DNA of 64,000 nucleotides from contig CM035351.1 in assembly GCA_020137815.1 (NCBI GenBank), positions 8,569,100-8,633,099 of the forward strand. Reading direction: 5' to 3'. Shown here piece after piece: positions 44,348 to 56,473 of the stretch (positions within the stretch are counted from its first letter, which is position 1; every line of letters begins with the position of its first letter). Under the pieces are notes generated by a model. That model was not told the origin of the DNA. It saw only the letters and a program-made list of their open reading frames with translations, and did no database searches. The stretch comes from Hormiphora californensis (taxonomy: Eukaryota; Ctenophora; Tentaculata; Cydippida; Pleurobrachiidae). A program made the position numbers and the translations under genes.

Positions 44348-47300
44348 CTAAGGGTTATGTTTTACTGTAAACGTGGGTACACTGACATCCAGAATTATGG
44401 TACAGTCCTTCTGTTGTTTGACAGACCCATCATTGTACTTGATTCTACACGTGTAAATACCAGCGTCCTTCTTCCGTAAACTCAGAATGTGAACCTGAAA
44501 AGAACAAGGAACGTCAGAGATGGGTTTAGAATTTAACCCAAGTTATGGCCATCCCGGTTTTGGGAGCTAGCATTATCTGAATCAGATCAATAACGTATAA
44601 TTCTCACCTCTCTCCGATCGTTCTCAAACCGGACACGGTACCGGGGACTAATTCTCTTGTGATTGTGAAGCCACGTTATGTGATGCTTTTTAATGTGGGC
44701 TGGGAAAATATCCACACGAATTTTAACGCTGTCCTTCAGAACACCTCGGACTATTTCTTCCCCGTTCCACGGATCAATCTTCAGCTCCATTCCTTCCAGA
44801 TCTGAAGTTAAAATTAAATTTTATGTACCGAAGTATTATGTAAATAAGGACTACTACCCAGCCCATAATTATAATAATTTAATGGCCTGCTCACTATTTC
44901 AAACACCCCACAAAACATGCAGGGATAGGATGGAGAAGCAATGTTTTCACTTTGCAGATAGTCCCACAGGGGGGAGGGGGGTGTGGTGGCTGTCACACAC
45001 TTACGTTTTAGAGTAACAGCAGATTTAGAGGATGCAGTTGCTGGTTCTTCACTTTCCTCCTCTTCATCCTCTTCAAACTCAGCGGGAGAAGCAGAGTTGT
45101 GCCCTGATCCCACTGCATGAACAGCAGCAGGGGAAAGGGAGGCGGGAGCGGCACGACGTAGTGAATCATACACCTGGTAATGAAGAAATAGCTTCACTCT
45201 ATTGGACCAACCAATACTATTTCTTGGTAACGAAATTACCCCTCGTAGTTCCTAACTAAGACATCGCGGTAGTAAGGCACGTTTTAGCGTTCCCGCAAGG
45301 TAGGGATAATTTCGTTAGGTACCAATACTATTTCTTAGTTCAAATGGGACTAACTCGGCTACAAATATTATAATATGATCTACTTCATCAGGGTTAACTT
45401 ACATTACTCCTTTGCCCAGTGGCGTTGCTTCCAAAATCACTGTTATCAGATGTTATCTGGGATTGGTAATGTAGATCAGGGGTTGAATGACGCTGGTGTA
45501 GGTCTGTCTCAGACGTTTGCAGGAACCTAAAGAAGGATTAATTTACAAATGATGTGATTACAAGTATAGTACAGTATAACCATCAAATAAATAACTTGGT
45601 ACAATATTATTTCTTTCCCGCCAACTAACCTTAGGGCATCTTCCAGGGGAACAAACCCAGGGAGGGCAGAAAAGTCAGCAACTGTAAGGGATTTCCACGT
45701 GTTTGGATTGCTGCCCCGTCTACTGGCGACTGCAGACCGTGGTGGGGAGGAGATGGTATGGGATTGGTAGGATTGCGAGGCAGGGGCAGATTGGTAGGTT
45801 TGCAAGGGGGCAGCCACTTGGGTTGGCGGGTGGAGACTCTGTGTTAGAGAGGTACTGGAGTTCTGTTGTAATTGCTGTAGTTGTTGCTGCTTGGCCTGCT
45901 GAGTATGGGTTGGGTGGTGGTTAGTGGACAGTTATCACAGCTGACAATGATGCATTGTTCCCTGTCACGAAAAAGAATTCTAACAAAATTCCCCCTGTTC
46001 ACAGAGACAACCAAAGCCAGAAACCCTCGCCTACCAGCCTACCCCCCAAATCCCCAATCCCCCAAATAAATACCCCCGTCCCTGCTTACAGGGTTATAGT
46101 GGCCGAGTTTCTCGTGTTTAGCAGGTGGACATCCACAATAGTTACAGTTGTATCCCTTCTCCACTTCGTACTGGGCACAATCCTCGCAGGCCACACACCT
46201 GCCCCGCACTGTACCTCGGATATCCACATTTGTTACAGTCTGACCCGTTCCTGTGTGGAAGAAATTAGGCGTGTTTTACTAAGAAATAGATAGTGCAGAT
46301 TAGAGTCATGACTAGATAACTTTTCTGATGGTTGAAACAGGATTTTACATACAACATGTATCGACTATCTCGAGGTTTTCAACAAGGCTAGCCGCAAGTT
46401 TTACTGTCTATGATGTACTAGAGGTGAGGTATGAATAGTACACGTCGCAAGACATGAGGATGACCGATTGAGCCTTTGCATAAAGCTGAATATAGGATCA
46501 CTACATTCTACGTGCCACCCAGGTAGCAAACACAGTAACTATAGCTGTCAGAGTATTGGCCTGACCTTATTCTTTCAAATGTTATGCATGCGGAGCGCAT
46601 GAGAACTGTGGTCAGAGCATTGACAGAACCATGGTAACCATGGTAACGTTACCTATGGTTGTGATGGAGATAATGCTGCTGGGCGGAACAGCGGAGCCGC
46701 CACTCATCATCATGAGAGAGATATTATTGATAACACACACAAACAAAAACACACAAGCTGCAATATATCGTTAACAAAAAGAGGGCGGAGCTCTCAGTTT
46801 CCTCTGGTGGCGTGTGTAACAAGCGAGATAAAGCAAGCCGGGTATGTAGACAAAAACACAGAGAGAGCTTGAATCAAATGAGGAATAATCTTACAGGAGA
46901 AACATAACAAAACGGAGATGTAGAATAAATTACCTGATAGTGTCTTTGAGCGTTTGGTAGCCGCTTTCACTTGTTGATCCAAAACCAGTTCACTGCTCCT
47001 ATTGGCTGATTGGATACGGTTCCGAGATAGGGTTACCCCATTAACTTCTGTATAGATAGCAGAGGATTTGGTCAGGTCCCGTAGAGGGGGACCTGTATAC
47101 TTGGAGTTAGACTGGAGGAGGAAGATCTGGATCTCTGACCCTCCCTGATCCTCGGTGGAGATGTTGTTCTATGGGTCCCTGTTCTCATGCCTAGCAGTAG
47201 CCTCCATCATGACAGGCTCACGTTTGACTGGACTGAGGGATCCTCCTAGCTGCTATATCAGTAGACCTAATCGTGGAATAAACATCCCGCTTATTGACCT

Positions 47301-47937
47301 CTTGGGTCGGTGTTGGCGGGTCTAAGAGTACTGGTTCCCGTAGATTACTCAATCGTCTTATTAACTCCTTCTGACTCCCTGTTTCACTAACTCCCTCGTT
47401 TGAATTCTGCTGCTGTTTCAGCATTAATAGAATCCCTAACTGGTTCGGTGTAAGTTGGGGAGAGAGCCTGTCTAGTCAGTGACCCATTTGCTATGACACT
47501 CTCCCTGGACGCTCTTTACTCGGACTAATTGTCCCTTGCAACACTTCTATCTCAGCTACAAAGGGTGACCGTTCAAGTTGTCCGGGGCTAGATGCACACC
47601 TATTCCTATCCTCTGTCCTATTCTCCTGAACCTCCTTGAATGCCAGTGTTTGTCGCTTCAACTTCTCTGGAGAGTCATCTGACATGGAGCTGATCTGACG
47701 TTCAGTCTGCATTTGTTCCCTCCGCAACACAGCCGATATCTTCCCCCTGTTCGGCCGGTCCGGAGGTGAAACATCCTCAAGAACCGGGTCGGTACATCCT
47801 CGGGGGGCGTCACATATCGCTGGTATGGACTCGGAGGAAGAGTCGGTGGGACTGTTCTCACTAAAACACTTTAGACACCATTCCCTAAGGCACATCACAT
47901 CGCGACGTGCCGATGATCGGTAGATACAGTTCACAAG
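44348..47937 (-). CDS. Unnamed protein with Cys-rich module and C-terminal Ig domain
   Basis: Minus-strand exons: 46934-47937 (frame unclear inside), 46090-46250, 45630-45898, 45403-45526, 45005-45173, 44608-44801, 44348-44494. From 46250 onward all phases agree. Exon 46090-46250 has a compact module CVACEDC...YNCNYCGCPPAKHEKLGH with six Cys and two or more His, probably zinc-binding. Next comes a Gln-rich part (QQAKQQQLQQLQQ), then Ser-rich and acidic parts (EFEDEEEE type). The last two exons form an Ig-like fold: HITWLH in strand C, DAGIYTC near strand F, and a GVLKDSVKIRV strand B. No signal peptide or membrane span, so the Ig domain would be intracellular. The large 5' exon changes frame near 47490, 47390 and 47220. 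Probably the 3' part of the gene at 48560-55586. Confidence 0.55.
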
Positions 47938-48097
47938 CTATAGAGAGAGAAATGGTATGTGACCCAGCTTACTCAACAATATGTGACAGGGATACATTTA
48001 CATTTATATGTAGAATCGTATCTTGAGAAAACTGACGCATAACTAACTGCATACAGACGACAATGCCTAACTACATCCCAATGTCAAAGCGTAGCCC

Positions 48098-48150
48098 TAC
48101 GACTTGTTGAGGCTGCGTATGGTGGCGTTTGCCGAAACGTGCTTCCAAAA
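48098..48150 (+). repeat. Degenerate hammerhead-like motif
   Basis: ttgttgaggc, then a stem ending tttgccgaaacgtgc, resembles the core at 43320-43345, but with two changes in the CTGATGA part. Probably a decayed copy of the same kind of repeat. Confidence 0.3.
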
Positions 48151-48559
48151 AGAGCAAAAGGCAATAGTAGCAAAAATAAGAAAATTGAGATGAAAGACTG
48201 TGGTACATACTTTCAAAATTGAGCAAGGTCAGAAGGTCTATACTACAGATGTATTAATGTATAGAATGTACTATATACTATATCGTATATAGTCTAAGAC
48301 CAAATACTGCCCTAATAAGTTGGTAAATAAACATTAATTCTCAAGTGCACTATAAATACCAACTATCATTCATTTTCAAGTCTCCACTAGGTAAACTTAA
48401 TTGAGCTAACAATTAGTGATTATGTACCAAAGGTTGAAGTAAAACTAAAAGCTAAATACGGCAAAATCAGCTACTTCAAAAGACAGATTTATGTCGCGTG
48501 TGTAAGCATGTGACTCCCCCACACATATATCTGACACGCTTACACAAGGTTTCACTTAC

Positions 48560-51500
48560 CAGGATTTTTAAAATGCCATCCAGCAGAGGATATTATAGGG
48601 AACAAGGAGGAGGAGGATGAGGTTGAGAAGGGGCTGAACGGGCTGCCAGAGCTGAGAGGACTTGGCGGGGCATCTGGCCTAATAAAGAAAGGGTTGGTTA
48701 GTAGTTTCTAGTAGTCTTTATAAATAAGGTGTACGTATTTTTCTCAGTGTAAAAAGTATCAATACCTTCGTATCAGTACGTTGACTTGAGGCGGCAACCC
48801 ATTTGCTAAGGCAAGGATACGCTTCTTTAGCTCGTGGGATATTTCTGAAGCCATGGAGGAGCTTGATGTTGAAGAGGTATCATCACCAGGTCCCAGTATT
48901 GCAGAGGACACATCAGTGTCATCAGAGTCCTCAAATCTGCTCCCATAATCGATCTTGGCAAGTTTTGGAAAGAACACTTTGTCAAACCAAAAGTCAGCCT
49001 TTTCTAAGATTTGTATGACCTTTTCATCAAGTTTCTTTTAACTTTTGGTTTTGGTAATGTTTTGGCAGGGCTTGGTGTTGCAGGCTTCTCCTTTTCTTTC
49101 TTTTTACGGGTGATAGCATGTCGTAACAGAGTCTCACTGTATAGCGTTCTCTTCATCTGGTCGTCAGTCATATCAGCTGTGATCTCCAAGATCAGAGGGT
49201 GTATCTGGTAACCTGATGTGAGGGGTTCTGATTCATCATATGTGAAGTTGGTCTCCGTCGGGGATAGTTCTGAATCTTCTTTGATCTCTACAGGCTCCTG
49301 ATTGAAGCACATCGTGTTTCGGACATCGAAACGATTAGAAGAGTCTTGAAAACGACTCAACCTGGAAAAATGAGTTATTGTAAGCTGGTCTATTAGTATT
49401 ACACTATTAATAATAGTATTAGTGGTCCGTCAGAATGCTGGCCCAATCCTGAATCCATTGTGCAATGAAATGGCAGCCAACGAATGCCCGGCCCTTGTTC
49501 GCTCATCTCTAAGTTTGACATGTTCCCAATCTGTCGGCTCTCACCGAGCTCGAAGGAAACCTAGCCAAGTCAAAGCCGAGCTCGGAGTCGGCCGGCCCTG
49601 ACAATTAATTGTGAAGTTAACTTCACAACTAATTGTCAGGGCCGGCCACCGGATCGCGACCTGGAGCTCCATGGAGTCAGGAGTGGTTGCGGCGACCAGC
49701 TGTGGTCAGCTGGAAGACACTCAAATGACCGGTCATGACCACCAGATAATCACAAAATAGTCACACACACATGACAGTACACACACACTGCACTGTCAGT
49801 GATAGTGTGTTCTGTGTGACAGTGCCACACAAAACACACTATCGAAAGAGACGAAAAACGTCGGCGGCGAGTTCGCTTTAAATAAATTAAAACATAGCGC
49901 CGCGCAAACGAGTAGGCGCGCGCGGTGTTGAAACAAAAATCTGAATCTTTCGAATAAACTTTTTTTTCGGATCTTTTTTCAAAAGTGTTTTTGGGTCTCC
50001 CCAAACTTCGCCTCCAATCATCACAAATTGACCTACACTCTACAGTCATAGTTTTTGTTGCTAAGTATGTAGTTATTAAGATGCATTTGATATGTGAGGA
50101 GTGAAGCGCATCGCATGCATCTCACATCACTGCAGTCGCCAGTCAGCAGTGCTGCGACAGCTTGGCTAGGGATCCGATTCTACTTTTCTCAACAAATCCG
50201 AGTTTCGTGATGCTCTTGCCCTGAGGTATGACCTTTCCCTTCGGGAGTTTCCCAACCATTGTGCTTGTGGTAAACCAAACTCCATTGAACACTGTCTAAC
50301 TTGTGCTCGTGGAGGCTATGTGCATCTCAGGCACAACCAGATTCGCGATCTAACTGCCAATCTTCTAGTGGAGGCTGGGTGTACGGATGTTAAAGTGGAG
50401 CCCATCTTCTCCCTCTAACTGGTGAGACACTCCAATATGCCTCCGCGATCACCAATGATGAGGCACGTCTTGATGTCTCGGCTCGTGGTGTCTGGTCTGA
50501 CTTATCAAAACTGTTCATTGATGTCCGCATCTTCAATTCTCGAGCCCCAACCAATAAATCATTGCCAGTCAACAAGGTTTTGAAGAAGCACGAGGACGAG
50601 AAGAAGCGTGCTTATGGAGAGCGTGTACTGCAGGTGGAGAAAAGCTCCTTCACACCAGCTGTTTTCTCTACCTCTGGAATCATGGGCGATGAGGCTGACA
50701 AACTTTACAAACAAATTGCCCACCTACTCTCAAAAAAGACCAAACAGTCCTACCCCGATTGCATCCGGTATATCAGACAGAGACTATCTTTCTGCCTGTT
50801 AAAAACTCTTATCATTAGTCTCCGGGGTCATCGTGGCCAGAGCCCGAAGAGTTTTAGTGATCGCAATGACATTAACATTTTATACATGATTAAAAACAAT
50901 AACCAGAATTAATTTATTATACCCAATTTATGTACAGATAAGATTGATTTCTATATCCATTTTACTAATTGAACCGGTACCCCGGCTTTCGAAAAAATTC
51001 TACTTTTCCGACCGTCTCGGAATCAGGGCGGAGGTTCCTACCTCACCCACGAGTACGCAAACGTCGATAGCAACAAAACAATACAACTCATTTGCTGGCC
51101 GGGTAACAAGGCTATGGATCAGGGGCGGCTCTGGCCGGGTGGCCAGGTGGCCATGGCCACCCTGGACGAATTTAAGGGCACGGGGGAACATTTCAATTAA
51201 AGAAAATAAAAGAAATTCCATTCAGAAAACTAGGAATTTTGAAACCGAAATCTTAGTTTTTGACCTGCGTCACATGTTTTTACAGATCTCGCGCGTTACA
51301 TACATGGTGCAGGGTGGCGAGGACACTCTACTTCAGCTAAAACTGTCTCAGATTGTCAAAATTGCCCTCAAAAACCCCCTACGCCCCCCTACGCCCCCCT
51401 ACGCCCCCGCCGGGGCTGCGCCCCTGGACCCTGCGATGGGGGGTTTCACCCCCCATACCCCCTGACCGAGGCTGCCGCCCCTGGCCCCGGACACCCTGGA

Positions 51501-54500
51501 CGACTCGCGACCAGAGGTCGCGAGCCGCCCCTGCTATGGATCACCCTGCCGAAAACGGTGAATTCGGCATAAAGGCTAGAGAGTTTCAAAGTTCTTCTAG
51601 GGGAGTGGATGAAACGTTTTCCGGATAGACCACCAGTCTCCGGATACAGCCGTCAAAACAATAATTCAATTCTGGAGTGGGCCCGTGGGACTGCTTGTGC
51701 GGGGGATGTTCGATTGGACTGACACCATTATATGTTGATATATGAAGTTTATTACAAAGTTACAAAGTTACAAGGCGTGATCCTGTAAACGCATGGAGGG
51801 TGCTGGAACAGAGTGAGAAGTGAGAAGCTCAAGTAAGGGTATGGAGGCAAAAAGAAGTGTTGCGTCGTGCATACTTTTGCGACACATCACACACATTGCA
51901 TTAGGGCAATACTGAATACAGCGTAAAAGCCTTGCAAACCATTTAGAAATGTCTCCAAAACGATAAAAGATCGCTCCTAAGTAAATTCTGTCTATAAACT
52001 GAGAGATTCCACCGGTGAACCGTTTTTGGGCAAAATCTGTGAATTGCATGCTCGTCCCATTATGCGTGTCAAAACATATTCGTTGGGAAAGGCCTGATAT
52101 ATCCTGTGTGTGTCACAACACACTGTGCACAGTGTCGGGCCTCCATATGGAAAGTTATTGAACTGCATGTACCCTGTTTTGGGCCATAGATAGAGAGCGA
52201 GTGCACCGACTATGGAAGTAGATTCACGTGTGTTGCCCGATGTGTCGTAACACAGTGGATCTGATTGGTTCAATGAAGTCGATAAAACATTAACAATTAT
52301 GGTCTGAGAAACGACAAAGCACCATACAGCATTGATATCGATGGGAGTACCGACTACCGTTATATTCTCTACTTTTTCAAATTTTGAAATGATATATAAA
52401 ACAGTCTAACTGACAATTCCACCGAGCTGAATTCATTCAGTTGGATTTTCCATGATGAAAGTTCCAAGTTTAAACTACACAAATTTTTAATCTGTACACA
52501 CGGTGTCCCTTAAGGAGGTGAAACCTCGACTAGATAAAGTTTTTTGGAGACCGGACCTAGGTTACGTATTTTTGACCGAGGAATCCGAAAAACATAAAAT
52601 TAAAATCGAAAACGTAGCGGTTTTTGCGTAAAACGGCAAAAACTGTCATTTTTCAGCGATTTTCGACTTTTTACGCTTTCTAGAGATTTTAAAAATATTT
52701 CCTTACAAGATATGATCTTGTGCTTCTAGACTAATAAAATACAATCGATTTGCTACAAATTGGTCCCGGGTTTGTGTGATTTGGTCAAAAGCTCTCTTTA
52801 CTGTAGCCCATCAAAGATGGCCACTCTGCAAATACTATTTTGGCTCCTGTGGCCGCAGATGTAAACCAAAAGAAGATTTATTATACACCAAAATTTGCGT
52901 CTTCTGAAGGCGAACAACCTGGTTTTTACGAAATTTGATTTCATGCAGGCGTTCAAAAATTACAGCCGAAAAACTGGTACAGTGGATTTCAGAAATACCC
53001 CTACTTCAACAAACCCTAATCCAGATAAGATTTCGAAAAATATACATCTTCATACATGAAAATGAAGCTCAGACAAATGCCAACGTGATGCAAAAAACGG
53101 GAAGTTTGTAACTTATTTCGTTTAGAAGCTATAGCGAAAATAAAAGTGCTTGTATTTGCCTTGAAAACACCCTCTAAAAACCATACTTTCAGACAATTTC
53201 TGACAATTTCAAACAAATTCTGTCCACAGGGGGCTAAGTTGGTGCACTGGAGGTGACATTTTATTCGTATTGCATTTTTAGACAGATTTGCTATTTTTCA
53301 GGGCTTTTAGAGGATGTTTTCAAGGCAAATACAAGCACTTTTATTTTCGCTATAGCTTCTAAACGAAATAAGTTGCACACTTCCCGTTTTTTGCATCACG
53401 TTGGCATTTGTCTGAGCTTCATTTTCATGTATGGAGATGTATATTTTTCGAAATCTTATCTGGATTAGGGTTTGTTGAAGTAGGGGTATTTCCGAAATCC
53501 ACTGTACCAGTTTTTCGGCTGTAATTTTTGAACGCCTGCATGAAATCAAATTTCGTAAAAACCAGGTTGTTCGCCTTCAGAAGACGCAAATTTGTGTGTA
53601 TAATAAATCTTCTTTTGGTTTACATCTGCGGCCACAGGAGCCAAAACAGTATTTGCAGAGTGGCCATCTTTGATGGGCCACAGTAAAGAGAGCTTTTGAC
53701 CAAATCACACAAACCCGGGACCAATTTGTAGCAAATCGATTGTATTTTATTAGTCTAGAAGCACAAGATCATATCTTGTAAGGAAATATTTTTTAAATCT
53801 CTAGAAAGCGTAAAAAGTCTAAAATCGCTGAAAAATGACAGTTTTTGCCGTTTTACGCAAAAACCGCTACGTTTTCGATTTTAATTTTATGTTTTTCGGA
53901 TTCCTCGGTCAAAAATACGTAACCTAGGTCCGGTCTCCAAAAAACTTTATCTAGTCGAGGTTTCACCTCCTTAAGGGACACCGTGTACACACACATTTCG
54001 CCCACAGAGCTGATCGTACAAACTATTAGGTCATCCAATATTGATCTGGACTGGTCTACCGTGAGAGAACGGAGCCAGATAGAGCCAAGCGACCAGTTCC
54101 AGCGTCTTCCTTGGACATTTTTAGATTGGACTAGGATGGTGGGAGCCTTCGCATGCTTGCTCTTATGTCTCACAGGCAATTAATTGGATCATTACTCTAG
54201 CTGCCGCTAACTTTTAACTCAATTTTGGACCAATATGACCTACTTCCGGATAATTTGGAAAGTTTTTAACCCTATGTATTGCTTATTAAATGGCTTGAGA
54301 TACTCAAGAAACCTTCCTGAAATTTTTGGATAAAATTTCTAGCATGGGGAAGCGATTTTCGCAAGATTTGGTAAAGCTGGATTTTAATTTTTTTTACAAA
54401 TGTTGAAAAAAGTCGCCGTGAGCCAGGTATCCATTGACCGATCGTAATGAAACTAACATAGGACCTAGAAAATTGTATAAGCTAACATTTAACGTTGGAT

Positions 54501-55586
54501 TCAAGTCATTTAGACGTTTAGAACGTACAAAAACGGCCATGAAGTGCGCAGAGCGCAATTTTGGCAAAAATCAAATTTTTGAAGATGAAGATGGAATCTA
54601 AACGCTTCAATTATGGTTGCATCAGATTCAGGCTGAAAAATTGATCTAGGAACATTGGTCAAACCGATCATCTGTCCCCAATAGAGAAAATGCCATGACA
54701 TATTCAATCATCCGTAGTGTCACAGATTTTTCTTTCATAAAGCGGCAACTAGAGTAGCAATGAAACATATTGCTCGTGAGGCAATACTGCCAGCAGGCGA
54801 AGGTTCCCACCATCCTAGTCCAACCTAAAAATGTCCAAGGAAGACGCTGGAACAGGTCGCTTGGCTCTATTTGGCTCCGTTCTCTCACAAACATACCTGT
54901 CCAGATCAATATTGGATGACCTAATACAAGTCCCCAAAAGCGTACTGTTTAAGAATTATAATATTTAAGACCTTTTCTAATCTCACCTTTTGATTTTTTT
55001 GAAGTTGATTTTCCCCACTGATTGTCCGGGAAGGTCGTGTTTCAGAAGGAAATTGTATTGTCTGGTAAGCTGCTTGTTCTGCAGATACTTTAGTTTGTCA
55101 TCCCAATTGTCAAACTTTTCCAGCTCTTTCACTAAATTCTGGTGATGACTGTCCCCAAACGGAGAATCATCTGGTGGCGGGGGAGGCTCCTCTGGGACAT
55201 CCTTCTTCTTTTTGTCTTCCTGCATTGTCATCATGCCCATCCCATCTTCATCTCCAAACCCTGATCCACCTCCATCGCCTCCTCTAGCTCTCCTACCACC
55301 CATATCAGACTTCCTCATCCGGCCAGACATCTGACGCCGCTGTGCCTTTCCGCTCATTCGACCACTCTGCTGTGATTTACCCCCAGCAGCCCTTGATGGT
55401 CTTCCACCAGCCGCTTTTCCTCCCATCTTTGCACCACCAGTTTTACCAGTCATCCCCGTTGCTCGAGTCGGCTGACGCTGCATGTTACGAGCCATACGTC
55501 TTCCACCCTGCATCCCACCCTGCATCCCACCGGCCCTTCCACCACCTGGACCACCACCCACCTCCCATCCTCATTCGAGACTGCAT
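48560..55586 (-). CDS. Unnamed RG/M-rich protein, 5' part of a large gene
   Basis: Minus-strand exons 54987-55586, 48766-49361 and 48560-48678. Exon 1 starts MQSRMRMGGG; one extra base near 55545-55560 must be removed to reach the long frame GGRAGGMQGGMQGG. It is rich in Gly, Met and Arg (RG repeats, typical of RNA-binding tails), then acidic, then Lys-rich, ending with TRQYNFLLKHDLPGQ. It joins exon 2 in phase across a 5.6 kb intron. Exon 2 carries LRHAITRKKKEKEKP, then, after a missing base in an A run near 49028-49035, KVIQILEKADFWFDKVFFPK. Exon 3 is Ser/Pro-rich. Exon 3 leaves one base, but the next exon seen (47937) needs none, so either an indel or a small exon lies between. I do not recognise the family. 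It shares a 230 bp divergent promoter with the ATP synthase subunit c gene. Confidence 0.5.
49590..49647. repeat. 58 bp palindrome
   Basis: ggccggccctgacaattaat and, after a gttaac centre, its near-perfect reverse complement. Could be a minimal foldback element or two short terminal repeats with the interior lost. Confidence 0.8.
50165..50850 (+). pseudogene. Retroelement C-terminal (nuclease-like) remnant
   Basis: Two overlapping frames carry HCACGKPNSIEHCLTCARGG, RHNQIRDLTANLLVEAG, then (one frame over, after about 50400) LTGETLQYAS, DEARLDVSARGVWSD, DVRIFNSRAP, KKHEDEKKRAYGERVLQVE and SSFTPAVFSTSGIMGDEA. This pattern (Cys-rich start, GG.V.LRHN.IRD, ARLDVSARG.W, FTP.VFS..G.MG) is the C-terminal domain found after the reverse transcriptase in abundant animal retroelements. 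The frame break at 50400-50415 and the lack of a reverse transcriptase show a truncated, dead copy. It lies inside the 5.6 kb intron of the RG-rich gene, in the opposite orientation. Confidence 0.7.
51120..51533. mobile_element. Non-autonomous hAT-like element with 8 bp target duplication
   Basis: The ends are caggggcggctc and gagccgcccctg, perfect 12 bp terminal inverted repeats. Both sides are flanked by the same eight bases, ctatggat (51112-51119 and 51534-51541). 8 bp duplications are typical of hAT transposons. The interior (414 bp) is GC-rich with tandem gcccccctac units and no transposase. The exact target duplication suggests a fairly recent insertion. Confidence 0.85.
52493..53992. 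mobile_element. Foldback element of 1.5 kb with arms of about 740 bp
   Basis: From tgtacacacggtgtccct (52493) to its complement agggacaccgtgtacaca near 53974-53991 the sequence folds around a centre near 53240. Arms match base for base over long stretches, e.g. aggaggtgaaacctcgacta at 52514 and its complement near 53955. No ORF is conserved; the minus ORF at 53853-54179 crosses the boundary. It lies in the 5.6 kb intron. Confidence 0.85.
54025..54925. mobile_element. Foldback element of 0.9 kb with arms of about 140 bp
   Basis: Starts attaggtcatccaatattga (54025) and ends with its complement tcaatattggatgacctaat (54925). Arms also share cgcttggctctat and aatgtccaaggaagacgctgg in opposite orientation. 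It begins only about 33 bp after the end of the previous foldback element, so the two may be nested or inserted side by side. Confidence 0.8.
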
Positions 55587-55815
55587 GGTGTTGGCAACAA
55601 TACGTTAAACAACTTATAACTAACCAAATAGAAGTGCCGTGAAGTGATTGGCTCACTGAATGTCCCCCTTTAGTCACGTGCTCTCGTTACATATATATTG
55701 TATACTGCAGCCCCATAACAAGTACAACACCACTGATTCTTCTCCTACCTTTCCAACTACTCTATTCTAACACTAATTCCTCAATCCTCGTCTTAGCAAG
55801 AACACATTCCTCATC
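55587..55815. promoter_or_regulatory. Divergent promoter between the RG-rich gene and ATP5MC
   Basis: 229 bp separate the two start codons. The spacer holds a CACGTG E-box at 55675-55680, an inverted CCAAT (gattgg, 55646-55651) and an AT-rich acatatatattgtatac at about 55689. All are usual in bidirectional housekeeping promoters. Placement is inferred from gene orientation; no transcription start is known. Confidence 0.5.
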
Positions 55816-56289
<474 letters not shown>

Positions 56290-56473
56290 ACACTATGATG
56301 TTCTAATACGAAAGAGAGAGAGAGAGAAAGAGAGATGTTTCTAACTTATTATAGTCCTATTTACCCGTTATAGTCCATTTTGTAACAAAGTTTTGTCCTA
56401 TTACAAAGTTGTTTTTCTCATGTAACAAAACTAATATTTCCCCCATTCTAAAACACTCTGTATTGCCTCAGGA

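Noticed and set aside
53853-54179. 108-codon minus ORF
   Set aside because: It crosses the junction of two foldback elements. Fragments recur in the arms, as expected from inverted repeats rather than a gene.
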